Of a DNA stretch of 64,000 bases, positions 38,846 to 46,660 are shown one piece after another; the stretch's first letter is position 1; every line of letters begins with the position of its first letter. The position numbers and the translations under genes are program-made. Origin of the DNA: Halomonas sp. McH1-25 (GTDB lineage Bacteria > Pseudomonadota > Gammaproteobacteria > Pseudomonadales > Halomonadaceae); the NCBI RefSeq assembly GCF_022348165.1, contig NZ_JAKRFI010000004.1, positions 62,001 to 126,000 of the forward strand. Direction: 5' to 3'. The notes below the pieces were generated by a model. The model saw only the letters and a program-made list of their open reading frames with translations, was not told where the DNA came from and made no database searches.

Positions 38846-40872
38846 TATGACTGCGCCCCCATAGTTCCGACGTTGCCACGCACGTCATGCTGCTTGCTGT
38901 ACTCGGTGAGCCGTTCGTGGTGCGCGCGCTCGATACGCTCGACCTCCGACGCCGGTACGTAGTAATCCACATCGTCGTTGAAGATCCGCGCCAGGAAGCT
39001 GACGAAGACTCCCAGGGCGCCAACGATGGCCAGCCACCAGATGTGCCAGACCAGTGCGAAGCCGAGGATCGTCGCGAACAGGCTGATGATCGGACCGGCA
39101 GCCGTGTACTTGGGCATGTGGATGTCCTTGTATGGCGGCTTGGACGTCTCGAATTCGCCGGCCTGCTTCATCTCCCAGAAGGTATCGATGGACTTCACTT
39201 CCGGCAGGTGTGCGAAGTTGTAGAACGGCGCCGGTGACGACGTCGACCACTCCAGGGTACGGCCGTCCCACGGATCGCCGGTCACGTCACGCAGCTGCTC
39301 GCGGTTGCGATAGCTGACGACGAACTGGATCACGGTACAGACGATGCCCAGCATGATGATGACGGCACCCACCCAAGCGATCAGCATCCAGACGTGATAC
39401 TCGGGATTGTCGTACGACTGCATGCGGCGCACGGCACCATAGAAGCTCAGCACGTACAGCGGCGAGAAGGCGGTGAAGAAACCGACGATCCAGCACCAGA
39501 AGGAACGCTTGCCCCACTTCTCGTCCAGCTTGAAGCCGAACGCCTTGGGGAACCAGTAGGTCAGGCCGGCCAACATGCCGAACACCACACCACCGATGAT
39601 GACGTTATGGAAGTGCGCAATGACGAACAGCGTGTTGTGCAGCACGAAGTTCGCCGCCGGCACCGCCAGCATCACCCCGGTCATGCCACCCAAGGTAAAG
39701 GTGATGATGAAGCCCAGCGTCCACAGCACCGGAGACGTGAACTCCAGGCGTCCGCGGTACATGGTGAACAGCCAGTTGAATATCTTCACCCCGGTGGGAA
39801 TGGCAATGATCATCGTCGCGATGCCGAAGAAGGCATTGACGTTGGCGCCCGACCCCATGGTGAAGAAGTGGTGCAGCCAGACGATGAACGCCAGGAACGA
39901 GATCGCCATCGTCGCCCACACCATGGTGTGGTAGCCGAACAGGCGCTTCCTGCTGTAGGTTGCAATGACCTCGGAGAACACGCCGAATGCCGGCAGGATC
40001 AGGATGTAAACCTCGGGATGGCCCCAGGCCCAGATGAGGTTGACGTACATCATCTGGTTGCCACCAAGATCATTGGTGAAGAAGTTCGTTCCCAGGTAGC
40101 GGTCCAGCGTCAGCATCGCGATGGTCGCCGTCAGAATCGGGAAAGAGGCAATGATCAGGATGTTGGCGCAGAACGACGTCCAGGTGAAGATCGGCATGCG
40201 GAACAGGGTCATGCCCTTGGTGCGCATCTTGAGGATCGTCACGAAGAAGTTGATACCCGTCAGGGTCGTACCTATCCCCGATATCTGTAACGCCCATATC
40301 CAGTAATCGACCCCGACCCCGGGACTGTAATCTATCCCCGAGAGCGGCGCATAGGCCAGCCAGCCGGTCTTGGCGAATTCACCGAGGAACAAAGAGACGT
40401 TGATCAGGATGACACCCGAGGCGAACAGCCAGAAACTCAGATTGTTCAGGAACGGGTAGGCCACGTCGCGGGCGCCGATCTGCAGCGGCACGACCAGGTT
40501 CATCAGACCGATGACCATGGGCATGGCCACGAAGAAGATCATGATCACGCCGTGGGCGGTGAAGATCTGGTCATAGTGTTCCGGCGGCAGATAGCCTTCC
40601 GGGCTGCCGAGCGCCATGGCCGCCTGCTGGGAACGCATCATGAGCGCATCCGCAAAACCGCGGATCAGCATCACCAGCGCGACGAGGAAATACATGATAC
40701 CGAGCTTCTTGTGATCGACGGAGGTGATCCACTCCTTCCACAAGTAACCCCAGTTCTTTTTATAGGTGATCCAAGCCACGAGCCCGGCAATGATCACGGC
40801 CATGCCTGCGACCACCACCATGATGATGGGGTCGTGGTAAGGAATCACATCCCAACTCAGTTTTCCGAACAT
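38845..40872 (-). CDS. cyoB: Cytochrome o ubiquinol oxidase subunit I
   Basis: A 675-residue heme-copper oxidase subunit, carrying heme b, heme o3 and Cu[12 protein letters not shown] holds a heme b ligand, [14 protein letters not shown] has the CuB His and the cross-linked Tyr, HHFFTMG has two CuB ligands, and [13 protein letters not shown] has the heme ligands. The quinol-site segment [13 protein letters not shown] marks a ubiquinol oxidase rather than a cytochrome c oxidase. It pumps protons while reducing oxygen to water. Confidence 0.98.
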   Translation of the reverse strand: MFGKLSWDVIPYHDPIIMVVVAGMAVIIAGLVAWITYKKNWGYLWKEWITSVDHKKLGIMYFLVALVMLIRGFADALMMRSQQAAMALGSPEGYLPPEHYDQIFTAHGVIMIFFVAMPMVIGLMNLVVPLQIGARDVAYPFLNNLSFWLFASGVILINVSLFLGEFAKTGWLAYAPLSGIDYSPGVGVDYWIWALQISGIGTTLTGINFFVTILKMRTKGMTLFRMPIFTWTSFCANILIIASFPILTATIAMLTLDRYLGTNFFTNDLGGNQMMYVNLIWAWGHPEVYILILPAFGVFSEVIATYSRKRLFGYHTMVWATMAISFLAFIVWLHHFFTMGSGANVNAFFGIATMIIAIPTGVKIFNWLFTMYRGRLEFTSPVLWTLGFIITFTLGGMTGVMLAVPAANFVLHNTLFVIAHFHNVIIGGVVFGMLAGLTYWFPKAFGFKLDEKWGKRSFWCWIVGFFTAFSPLYVLSFYGAVRRMQSYDNPEYHVWMLIAWVGAVIIMLGIVCTVIQFVVSYRNREQLRDVTGDPWDGRTLEWSTSSPAPFYNFAHLPEVKSIDTFWEMKQAGEFETSKPPYKDIHMPKYTAAGPIISLFATILGFALVWHIWWLAIVGALGVFVSFLARIFNDDVDYYVPASEVERIERAHHERLTEYSKQHDVRGNVGTMGAQS

Positions 40873-40876
40873 AACG

Positions 40877-41848
40877 TTACTCCGCTACCTCTGCGCTCAT
40901 GGCGACGTCGTGCCCTTCGCCATGCTCGTCCTGTTCTGCCGCATGACCACCACCATGGCCGCCATGACCGCCACTATGCCCCGGCTGGACAGCCGTGCCG
41001 TTCTTGAAGCTCATTACGATGTTGTCGTAGAGCTCGGCCGGTACGTTCGAGAAATACTCGACCGGATGACCGACGGACGGTGCCGCAAGCTCTTCGTAGC
41101 CCTGCTCGAAGGAGAGCGTCTCGGACGACTGACGCACCTTCTCGACCCAGGCCTCGAACCCTTCCTGCGAAGTGGCTTGTGCTGCGAAGATCATTTCCGA
41201 GAAACCGGCACCACTGAAATTGGTGGAGCGCCCCGGATAGATGCCCTCTTCGTTCGCGATCAGATACAGTTCGTTGTCCATACCGGCCATGGCATAGAGC
41301 TGGCTGCCCAGGCGCGGGATCATGAACGCATTCATCACCGTGCCGGAGGTGATGTTGAACTGCACCGGCGTATCGACCGGGAATGCGACTTCATTGACGC
41401 TGGCGATGCCCAGATCGGGATAAATGAACAACCATTTCCAGTCGAGGGCGACGACATCGATCTCCATCGGCTCGGTGCCTTCCTCGGCATCGATAGGCAC
41501 GTTGGGATTGAGCGAGTGAGACGTCTGCCAGGTAATGATCGCCAGGAAGGCAATGATCACTAGGGGAACGAACCAGACGATTGCCTCGATGACGTTGGAA
41601 TGGGCCCAGTTCGGTGTGTACTTGGCCTTGTAGTTGGTGTTGCGGTAACGCCAGGCAAACAGGAACGTCATCACGATGACCGGGATGACCACGATCATCA
41701 TCAGCCAGAAGGCAGTGATGATCAGCGACTTGATCTCACTGCCGACTTCCCCTTTGGGATCCATCAACGCCATGCTGCAGCCACTCAATAGCAGTGGCAG
41801 GATCAGCAATGGCAACGCTTTGAAAAAAATGAGATTTTTTATCCTCAT
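40877..41848 (-). CDS. cyoA: Cytochrome o ubiquinol oxidase subunit II (lipoprotein)
   Basis: A 323-residue subunit with a lipobox LLLSGC (about residues 19-24), two membrane helices (about 40-65 and 85-110) and a cupredoxin domain (about 125-280) lacking CuA ligands, as in quinol oxidases. The last ~36 residues are strikingly His/Gly-rich ([13 protein letters not shown], then DEHGEGHD), unlike E. coli CyoA. I chose ATG 41848 (MRIKNLIFF), which puts the signal peptide first; 41869 or 41881 are possible. It is the first gene of cyoABCDE. Confidence 0.93.
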   Translation of the reverse strand: MRIKNLIFFKALPLLILPLLLSGCSMALMDPKGEVGSEIKSLIITAFWLMMIVVIPVIVMTFLFAWRYRNTNYKAKYTPNWAHSNVIEAIVWFVPLVIIAFLAIITWQTSHSLNPNVPIDAEEGTEPMEIDVVALDWKWLFIYPDLGIASVNEVAFPVDTPVQFNITSGTVMNAFMIPRLGSQLYAMAGMDNELYLIANEEGIYPGRSTNFSGAGFSEMIFAAQATSQEGFEAWVEKVRQSSETLSFEQGYEELAAPSVGHPVEYFSNVPAELYDNIVMSFKNGTAVQPGHSGGHGGHGGGHAAEQDEHGEGHDVAMSAEVAE

Positions 41849-42075
41849 TCTACGGCTTCGTTCAGGCATGGAAGTGGCCATCTAATGCACCTAAGCTAAT
41901 GATTAGCAGGCTATCAAGCTGACTTATCTGGATCGGATGTTGTTCCGCCTTCCTGGCGACACCCGCACGAGGGTTCACTCGAACGACGCATCCCGATACG
42001 TGAACACGCCATTGGACGGACCCGCTTCGTTATGGGAAGGAGTGAAGAGGCCGCCAAATCGAGAGAGCGGCGAAT

Positions 42076-42118
42076 TGTCGCGTAATCGGTGCGACACAAA
42101 AAGGGACTTTTTGTCGCA
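42076..42118. promoter_or_regulatory. Clustered TGTCGC/GCGACA inverted repeats
   Basis: TGTCGC (42076-42081) and GCGACA (42091-42096) face each other; TGCGAC (42090-42095) is mirrored again by GTCGCA (42113-42118), with an AAAAAG/CTTTTT pairing inside. Three half-sites within 43 bases suggest a regulator site upstream of cyo, about 240 bases from cyoA. The regulator is unknown. Confidence 0.35.
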
Positions 42119-42201
42119 GGTCAAAGTTGTCGGATGGACAAAAGACTCGCCATGTTTTAGGAAGCGATGGCGCTCACGTCATTCGTCAATACCAAACCAA
42201 C

Positions 42202-42229
42202 GATCCCGCTCGCCACACCGAGCGGGATC
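42202..42229 (-). terminator. Hairpin after the glutaredoxin transcript
   Basis: GATCCCGCTCG (42202-42212) and CGAGCGGGATC (42219-42229) form a perfect 11-bp stem with a 6-base loop. On the minus strand it is followed by GTTGGTTTGG, a weak T-rich tract, and it would end transcription from the glutaredoxin and the small ORF. Confidence 0.6.
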
Positions 42230-42267
42230 GCCGTCATGATGAGCAGTGGGTTAATGAGGGAAGGTCG

Positions 42268-42363
42268 CTACCAATAACAGAAGACGATCACCAGGGCGAC
42301 GGCGCAGCTGCCGTACAGAGCCTGGCGGGTCTGGGTCAGCTTGTCGCTGGCATGCACGGCCAC
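42268..42363 (-). CDS. Possible 31-residue membrane peptide downstream of glutaredoxin
   Basis: A short frame starting GTG at 42363 (or GTG 42357), three bases after the glutaredoxin stop, reads MAVHASDKLTQTRQALYG and then a hydrophobic helix SCAVALVIVFCYW to a TAG stop. A basic/polar head plus one membrane helix and the tight position before a terminator suggest a real small gene. No ribosome-binding site is obvious, so translation would rely on coupling. Conservation is untested. Confidence 0.35.
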   Translation of the reverse strand: MAVHASDKLTQTRQALYGSCAVALVIVFCYW

Positions 42364-42366
42364 GCG

Positions 42367-42687
42367 TTACGACACGTTTTCGAAGCGCCGACGCAGGTAA
42401 CGATTGATGTCCTCGGACTCGTACATCCAAGTTACCTTGCCCTGGTCGTCAGTGATCTTCAGGCATGGCACCGTGGCGCGCCCACCGCCTTCGATCTGTT
42501 CCTTGCGATAGTGTGGATTGCGACTCACATCGCGCAATTCGATAGGTAGGTTAAGCCGGTCGATTTCACGCCGAACCTTTATACAGAATGGGCAGGACTG
42601 GGTTTGGTAAAGAGCCAAGCCCTGGCTCAGTCTATCCACTTCGGCCTGATGCTCGGCCGAGCGTTCCTTCGCCTTGTTTCCAAACAT
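42367..42687 (-). CDS. Glutaredoxin
   Basis: A 106-residue thioredoxin-fold protein with a CPFC active site (about residues 32-35, QSCPFCIKVRRE), a TVPCL cis-proline segment and an ESEDINRYL end that fits the glutathione-binding region. The ~25-residue charged N-terminal extension is not part of the core. ATG 42687 follows CGGAGC; a longer frame from 42735 is rejected. It may reduce disulfides with glutathione. Confidence 0.9.
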   Translation of the reverse strand: MFGNKAKERSAEHQAEVDRLSQGLALYQTQSCPFCIKVRREIDRLNLPIELRDVSRNPHYRKEQIEGGGRATVPCLKITDDQGKVTWMYESEDINRYLRRRFENVS

Positions 42688-42707
42688 GACTGCTCCGTCC
42701 TTACCTA

Positions 42708-42732
42708 GGGCAGGCGCCAACCGGCCCTGCCC
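42708..42732 (-). repeat. Hairpin between CsbD-like gene and glutaredoxin
   Basis: GGGCAGG (42708-42714) pairs with CCTGCCC (42726-42732), continued by GCC/GGC with a bulged C and an AACC loop. No T-run follows. It may separate the two transcripts partly. Confidence 0.4.
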
Positions 42733-42769
42733 CACAGGATGCTGTTATCGAAACCGACACATGTCGCGC

Positions 42770-42985
42770 TTACCGGTTAGGATCGTCCGACCGCCCGGCC
42801 TGGCTTCCCGACTTCAGGGAGTCCTTCAAATCCCCTTTGGCCTGCTTGGCATGGCCTTTCGAGGTCTGGGCCTTGCCTTGCGCCTCGGTGTCCCGATCCT
42901 TGCCAGCCTTGCCAAGCGCTTCCTTGGCCTTGCCGGCCGCGCGCTCGATCATGCCTTCCGATTTGTCCGTCTTGGAATCCTTCAT
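42770..42985 (-). CDS. CsbD-like small stress protein
   Basis: A 71-residue, very hydrophilic protein rich in Lys, Ala, Gly and Asp. GMIERAAGKAKEALGKAGKD followed by KGHAKQAKGDLKDSLK has the repeated Gly-x-Ala/Lys pattern of the CsbD family, small proteins often induced by general stress. Its biochemical role is unknown. GGAGG lies upstream of the ATG. Confidence 0.8.
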   Translation of the reverse strand: MKDSKTDKSEGMIERAAGKAKEALGKAGKDRDTEAQGKAQTSKGHAKQAKGDLKDSLKSGSQAGRSDDPNR

Positions 42986-43096
42986 GCGACACCTCCATTG
43001 TCTGACTGGCGTTGCGGTCGGAAAAACTCCGCCCGCCTCAATCAGCGTAGCATGTGTGGCTGAGAGTCAAGCTCACCGGAATGAAGGCTGTCCCGA

Positions 43097-44473
43097 CTAG
43101 GTTACCGCTTCGATGTCGATGATCCGCGAACGGCTCATGACGATTTTCCAGCGCTGAATCGTTGCCTGGCGATCTCCCTGTGCCTGCCTGGCTACCAGAT
43201 TGATCAGGTAACGCTTTTCGACGGTTTCACACGCCACTTCCCCGTCGATGAGCCGGTAGACGTCGTGTGCGCCCTTGTCCATGAGCTTGGCGAGGACATC
43301 GAGATCGAGGAGCAGCGTTTCGCGGACCTCTTCGTAACCGCTCAAAAAACGGGTCGGCGACATACGTGAACTGCTGCCGTAGTGCAGCACGACTTCTTCG
43401 CGCTGAGTGACGTTGGCGCGACGTGCCGCCAGTACGTCATCGTCGAGCTTATGCACCCGCTGGTAATCGAACCATTCGAGCTGGCGCCCGACGAGCTCGC
43501 CGCTGTTGGCATCGAAGTAGTGTCGCCGCCACTTTGGCCGCCCCTTGCGCAACCAGCGCCACAAGGTATTGCGCAGGTCATCCTTGAAGACCTCGCGCAG
43601 CGCATAGATAAGCGCCAGCACGAAGACGAACAGGGTGGTCAGATGACTGAGCACGTGGTTGGCCTGCAACACCATCAACGTGACGAAGATCATGACGATC
43701 GCCGTGGCCGTGCCCTTGACCAGTTTTTCCTCACCCTGGCCCAGCTCCTGAATCTGGGCGCCCAACGTGACCGGATGCTCGATGAGGCGACGCAGCAGGC
43801 GCATCTTGTTGGACATGCGTTCGGGGTCCTGAAGCGCATGGCTGGAGTTGTAGTTCTGCGCGTAGCGATAGGCGTTTTCCGCTTCGCATATCTCCAACAG
43901 TCGCTCGCGGACGGGTTGGTAGTCTTCGCTGGTGGGCAGGCTGACGATCAGCGATAACAGACGCTGTTCGGTGGCCCAGGACAGGTAATTGTCGATATTG
44001 ACGTAGTATTGCAGCATGCCGTCGTCACCGGGCGTGTTGCGCCGCAGCCGCTTGAGAATGCCCAGCGCCAGTTCGACCAGTTCCTCAAGCTGGTCGAGCT
44101 GGGTTTCCTCGTCGGCGTTCAGCACCTCGCGTGTCGAGGCTTCCAGCGCCACGATGTACTGATAGGCATACAGGCTGAGGCTCAACCGGTATTGCTCGCT
44201 GGACAGCTTGCCCCGGCTGGCCAGGCGGCTGTGTACCAGGGGCAGGTGGTGCTTGTCGCTATAATAGGTACGCTTGACGTGAATGGCGTTATGGTAGAAC
44301 TCGCTTTCCGGCACCACATGCGTCGTCAGGCCCAGTTCACCGGGCACGAAAAGGTAGAGGTCCAGCTTATGCGAGGTTGCCTCACGCAACCGCCGCGATA
44401 TCTTGATGTTGAAGCCATCTTTATTCTCGACGCTGATCACGTTGCTGCCGATTCTCCAGTCCACAGGATTCAT
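43097..44473 (-). CDS. Conserved-looking membrane protein of unknown function (458 aa)
   Basis: I do not recognise this protein. It has a large soluble N-terminal half (1-255) with charged helices, two adjacent membrane helices (about 262-298, ATAIVMIFVTLMVLQAN and LTTLFVFVLALIYALREVF), and a soluble C-terminal half (about 300-458) rich in Arg/Asp. Both halves would be on the same, probably cytoplasmic, side. No nucleotide-binding or catalytic motif is clear. It is divergent from the J-domain pair, with 169 bases between the starts. Confidence 0.8.
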   Translation of the reverse strand: MNPVDWRIGSNVISVENKDGFNIKISRRLREATSHKLDLYLFVPGELGLTTHVVPESEFYHNAIHVKRTYYSDKHHLPLVHSRLASRGKLSSEQYRLSLSLYAYQYIVALEASTREVLNADEETQLDQLEELVELALGILKRLRRNTPGDDGMLQYYVNIDNYLSWATEQRLLSLIVSLPTSEDYQPVRERLLEICEAENAYRYAQNYNSSHALQDPERMSNKMRLLRRLIEHPVTLGAQIQELGQGEEKLVKGTATAIVMIFVTLMVLQANHVLSHLTTLFVFVLALIYALREVFKDDLRNTLWRWLRKGRPKWRRHYFDANSGELVGRQLEWFDYQRVHKLDDDVLAARRANVTQREEVVLHYGSSSRMSPTRFLSGYEEVRETLLLDLDVLAKLMDKGAHDVYRLIDGEVACETVEKRYLINLVARQAQGDRQATIQRWKIVMSRSRIIDIEAVT

Positions 44474-44642
44474 GACGATTGTGCCACTGCACGTGGACAG
44501 TCATTGCCCGGAAACGTGCTGCATAGCGAGCGCTTTTCGTTGCACTTTTCTCACAAGAGCGGCTGCCGACAAATGCCGTGGGCATTGGGTATACTGCAGC
44601 GTCCTCGATCATAACAACACGCTGGATTTGCCGGAGTCAGGC

Positions 44643-45449
44643 ATGGCGACAACCCGCTTCACACCGTTCGAATTGCTGCTGCTGAAAAGCAGGAATCAGA
44701 CGGATACGGCTGCCCTGCTCCTGCTGACCTGGGTGGCTGCCAGCAAGGACGGCCTGTCCGAAGCGGATCGACAACGCATCGCCGCCATGTCGGCCAGCAT
44801 GCGGCATGGGCACGACTGCCAGGCGATTCTCGACATCGGCTCACGCCAGGACCTGGACGCCATCCAGCTCGCTGCCGAAGTGCTGCAGAAGGACCGTTGG
44901 GGCACCCAGGCCTCACCGTTCTTGCGGCAGGCGATAGAGATTGGCGTCACCGAAGGCAAGCTGGCTGCGGGCACCAATCATATTCTGCGATTTCTGGCCG
45001 ACCTGCTGGGCACGTCCCCGCAGCAGTTCGCCCAGTTGTATCGCGACGTCGCCGGCAAGCCCTTCGATAGCCCCGAGGACCCAAGTCGCGAAGCCTACTG
45101 GCAAGCGCGCGAGCATGCCCGACAACAGCAGCGCTCGCAATCCGAACAGCGCCAGCATGAGCAGCAGTCGCACCACAGGCAGCGTCATTCGCAGAATCAT
45201 GCCGGCGGCTCCCGGCAGGGCGGCGACCGGTCGCATAGCGCCAAGACCTTGCGCGCCTTGGATATCCTCGGGCTCGATGCCGGGGCGACGCGTAACGAGA
45301 TAAAGAAAGCCTATCGGCGACTGGCGCAGACCCACCATCCCGATCGCTTCTTTGCGCTCGGTGAGCGGGATGTCGCCTCGGCGTCCATGCGTTTTCAGAA
45401 AATCCAGAAAGCCTACGAATACTTGATGCAAGATGCGCGATTTATATAA
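44643..45449 (+). CDS. J-domain (DnaJ-like) co-chaperone
   Basis: A 268-residue protein with a C-terminal J domain (about 203-268): TLRALDILGLDAGATRNEIKKAYRR, with HPD at 232-234 and a KIQKAYEYLM last helix. The N-terminal half (1-140) is helical and resembles the TerB-like region of DjlA-type proteins, but has no membrane anchor. A Gln/His/Ser-rich linker (150-200) joins them. HPD would stimulate DnaK ATPase. The start at 44643 follows GGAG; an upstream open frame overlaps the divergent gene. It overlaps the next gene by 17 bases. Confidence 0.87.
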   Translation: MATTRFTPFELLLLKSRNQTDTAALLLLTWVAASKDGLSEADRQRIAAMSASMRHGHDCQAILDIGSRQDLDAIQLAAEVLQKDRWGTQASPFLRQAIEIGVTEGKLAAGTNHILRFLADLLGTSPQQFAQLYRDVAGKPFDSPEDPSREAYWQAREHARQQQRSQSEQRQHEQQSHHRQRHSQNHAGGSRQGGDRSHSAKTLRALDILGLDAGATRNEIKKAYRRLAQTHHPDRFFALGERDVASASMRFQKIQKAYEYLMQDARFI

Positions 45450-45852
45450 ACGCCTGGGCATCGACCAGGCCGCCTCCGATGCGGAAATCTCCGCCGCCGT
45501 CGAGGCCTGTCAGCACACGGCCCTGAAAGCCGAAGCCAGCGTCGTGCTGGGCGTGAAATCACGCCGCGAAGAGTACGACCGGCTGCATGGCCTGCTGTGC
45601 GACATCGGCCGGTTACGCGCACGTCTCGGCCTTACCCACGGGCAGTACTGGCTGGACAGCGCCGCCAACGATTTCTCGCTGGCGCCCGATAACGATCACT
45701 CCCGTCACGACGCTCTGGTCAGCAAGGTCACGCAGGCCGTGGCACTGCACGACAGCGTGCAACGCTGGCGCCGCCATGCGCCTTGGATCGTCGCGGGCGG
45801 GTTCGCGATGATTGCCACGACGACCGTTGCGGTGGGCTTTCTTGCCGGCTGA
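45433..45852 (+). CDS. Membrane-anchored J-like protein lacking HPD
   Basis: A 139-residue protein whose start (DLYKRLGIDQAASDAEISAAVEA) and RREEYDRLHGLL segment look like helices I and IV of a J domain, but the HPD loop is missing. A C-terminal membrane helix (about 117-137, PWIVAGGFAMIATTTVAVGFL) anchors it. It overlaps the J-domain gene by 17 bases, so the two proteins are probably made together and may interact. The family is not recognised; the assignment as degenerate J domain is inference. Confidence 0.75.
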   Translation: MRDLYKRLGIDQAASDAEISAAVEACQHTALKAEASVVLGVKSRREEYDRLHGLLCDIGRLRARLGLTHGQYWLDSAANDFSLAPDNDHSRHDALVSKVTQAVALHDSVQRWRRHAPWIVAGGFAMIATTTVAVGFLAG

Positions 45853-45871
45853 AGGATCGAGGCCTCTCGAT

Positions 45872-46558
45872 TCAACGGTGCGATACGTCGCGCCAGCCAG
45901 ACCACTTCACGGCATTCTTCAGGACACGGCGAATCGTCGCATCGTGATAGATGGGAAAGGTTTCGTGGCCGGGCCGAAAATAGAAGATGCGCCCAGCACC
46001 GCGCTGATAGGTCAGCCCCGAGCGGAACGCCTCACCGCCCTCGAAGGCACTGACGAAAACGACGTCATCGGGCTTGGGTACCGCAAAGGGCTCGCCATAC
46101 ATTTCCGCCTGTGGCAGCTCGATACACTCCCCGACGCCCTGAACGATGGGATGCGAGGGGTCGACCGCCCATAGCCGCTCGCGTTCGCCATCTTCGCGCC
46201 AACGGCCCAGGGAACAGGCGGTTCCCATCAGACGTTTGAAGATCCGGGAAAAGTGCCCGGAATGCAGCACGATCAGGCCCATGCCGTCGAGCACGCGGGC
46301 ATGGACGCGCTCCACCACGGCCGCATCGACCCGATCGTGGGCAACGTGTCCCCACCACACCAGCACGTCCGTGGCATCGAGCACATCCTGGGTCAGGCCA
46401 TGCTCGGGCTCCTGCAGCGTCGCGGTGCGTGCCTGAATGCCAGCATCCTCGCCAAGCCCGGCGGCGATGCAGCCATGCATCCCATGCGGGTAGAGTCTGG
46501 CCACCTCGGCATCGTCCTGCTCGTGAACGTTCTCGCCCCATACCAGTGCCCGGATCAT
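45872..46558 (-). CDS. ThuA-like protein (trehalose-utilisation family)
   Basis: A 228-residue class I glutamine-amidotransferase-fold protein: [12 protein letters not shown] at the start, [32 protein letters not shown] and [17 protein letters not shown] are ThuA-family blocks. ThuA proteins are linked to trehalose or other disaccharide metabolism in rhizobia, but the activity here is unknown. ATG 46558 follows GGGAGG; the longer frame to 46609 is rejected. It is in the same strand orientation as the Amt hybrid upstream. Confidence 0.88.
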   Translation of the reverse strand: MIRALVWGENVHEQDDAEVARLYPHGMHGCIAAGLGEDAGIQARTATLQEPEHGLTQDVLDATDVLVWWGHVAHDRVDAAVVERVHARVLDGMGLIVLHSGHFSRIFKRLMGTACSLGRWREDGERERLWAVDPSHPIVQGVGECIELPQAEMYGEPFAVPKPDDVVFVSAFEGGEAFRSGLTYQRGAGRIFYFRPGHETFPIYHDATIRRVLKNAVKWSGWRDVSHR

Positions 46559-46660
46559 GCGACCTCCCATCGTTCGCTCGCCCTCACACGCTGTGCGACG
46601 GAGCGACACAGTCTCCCTCGCTTGCCTGACAGCATAGCTTCCAGCGATCGCAATGCACGG

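Larger units (their letters stand above)
41849..42267. other. Upstream region of cyo, no gene seen
   Basis: About 420 bases without a convincing gene: short frames on both strands lack family features. It should hold the cyo promoter. Visible structure includes repeated TGTCGC/GCGACA elements (42076-42118) and a strong hairpin at 42202-42229. AT content rises just before cyoA (41820-41910). Confidence 0.6.

Noticed and set aside
39394-40290. Long plus-strand frame opposite cyoB
   Set aside because: An antisense shadow in GC-rich DNA, rich in Arg/His/Gln with no family features; cyoB is certain.
41937-42239. 100-codon plus-strand frame upstream of cyo
   Set aside because: Composition resembles random translation, no ribosome-binding site, and it crosses the strong hairpin at 42202-42229.
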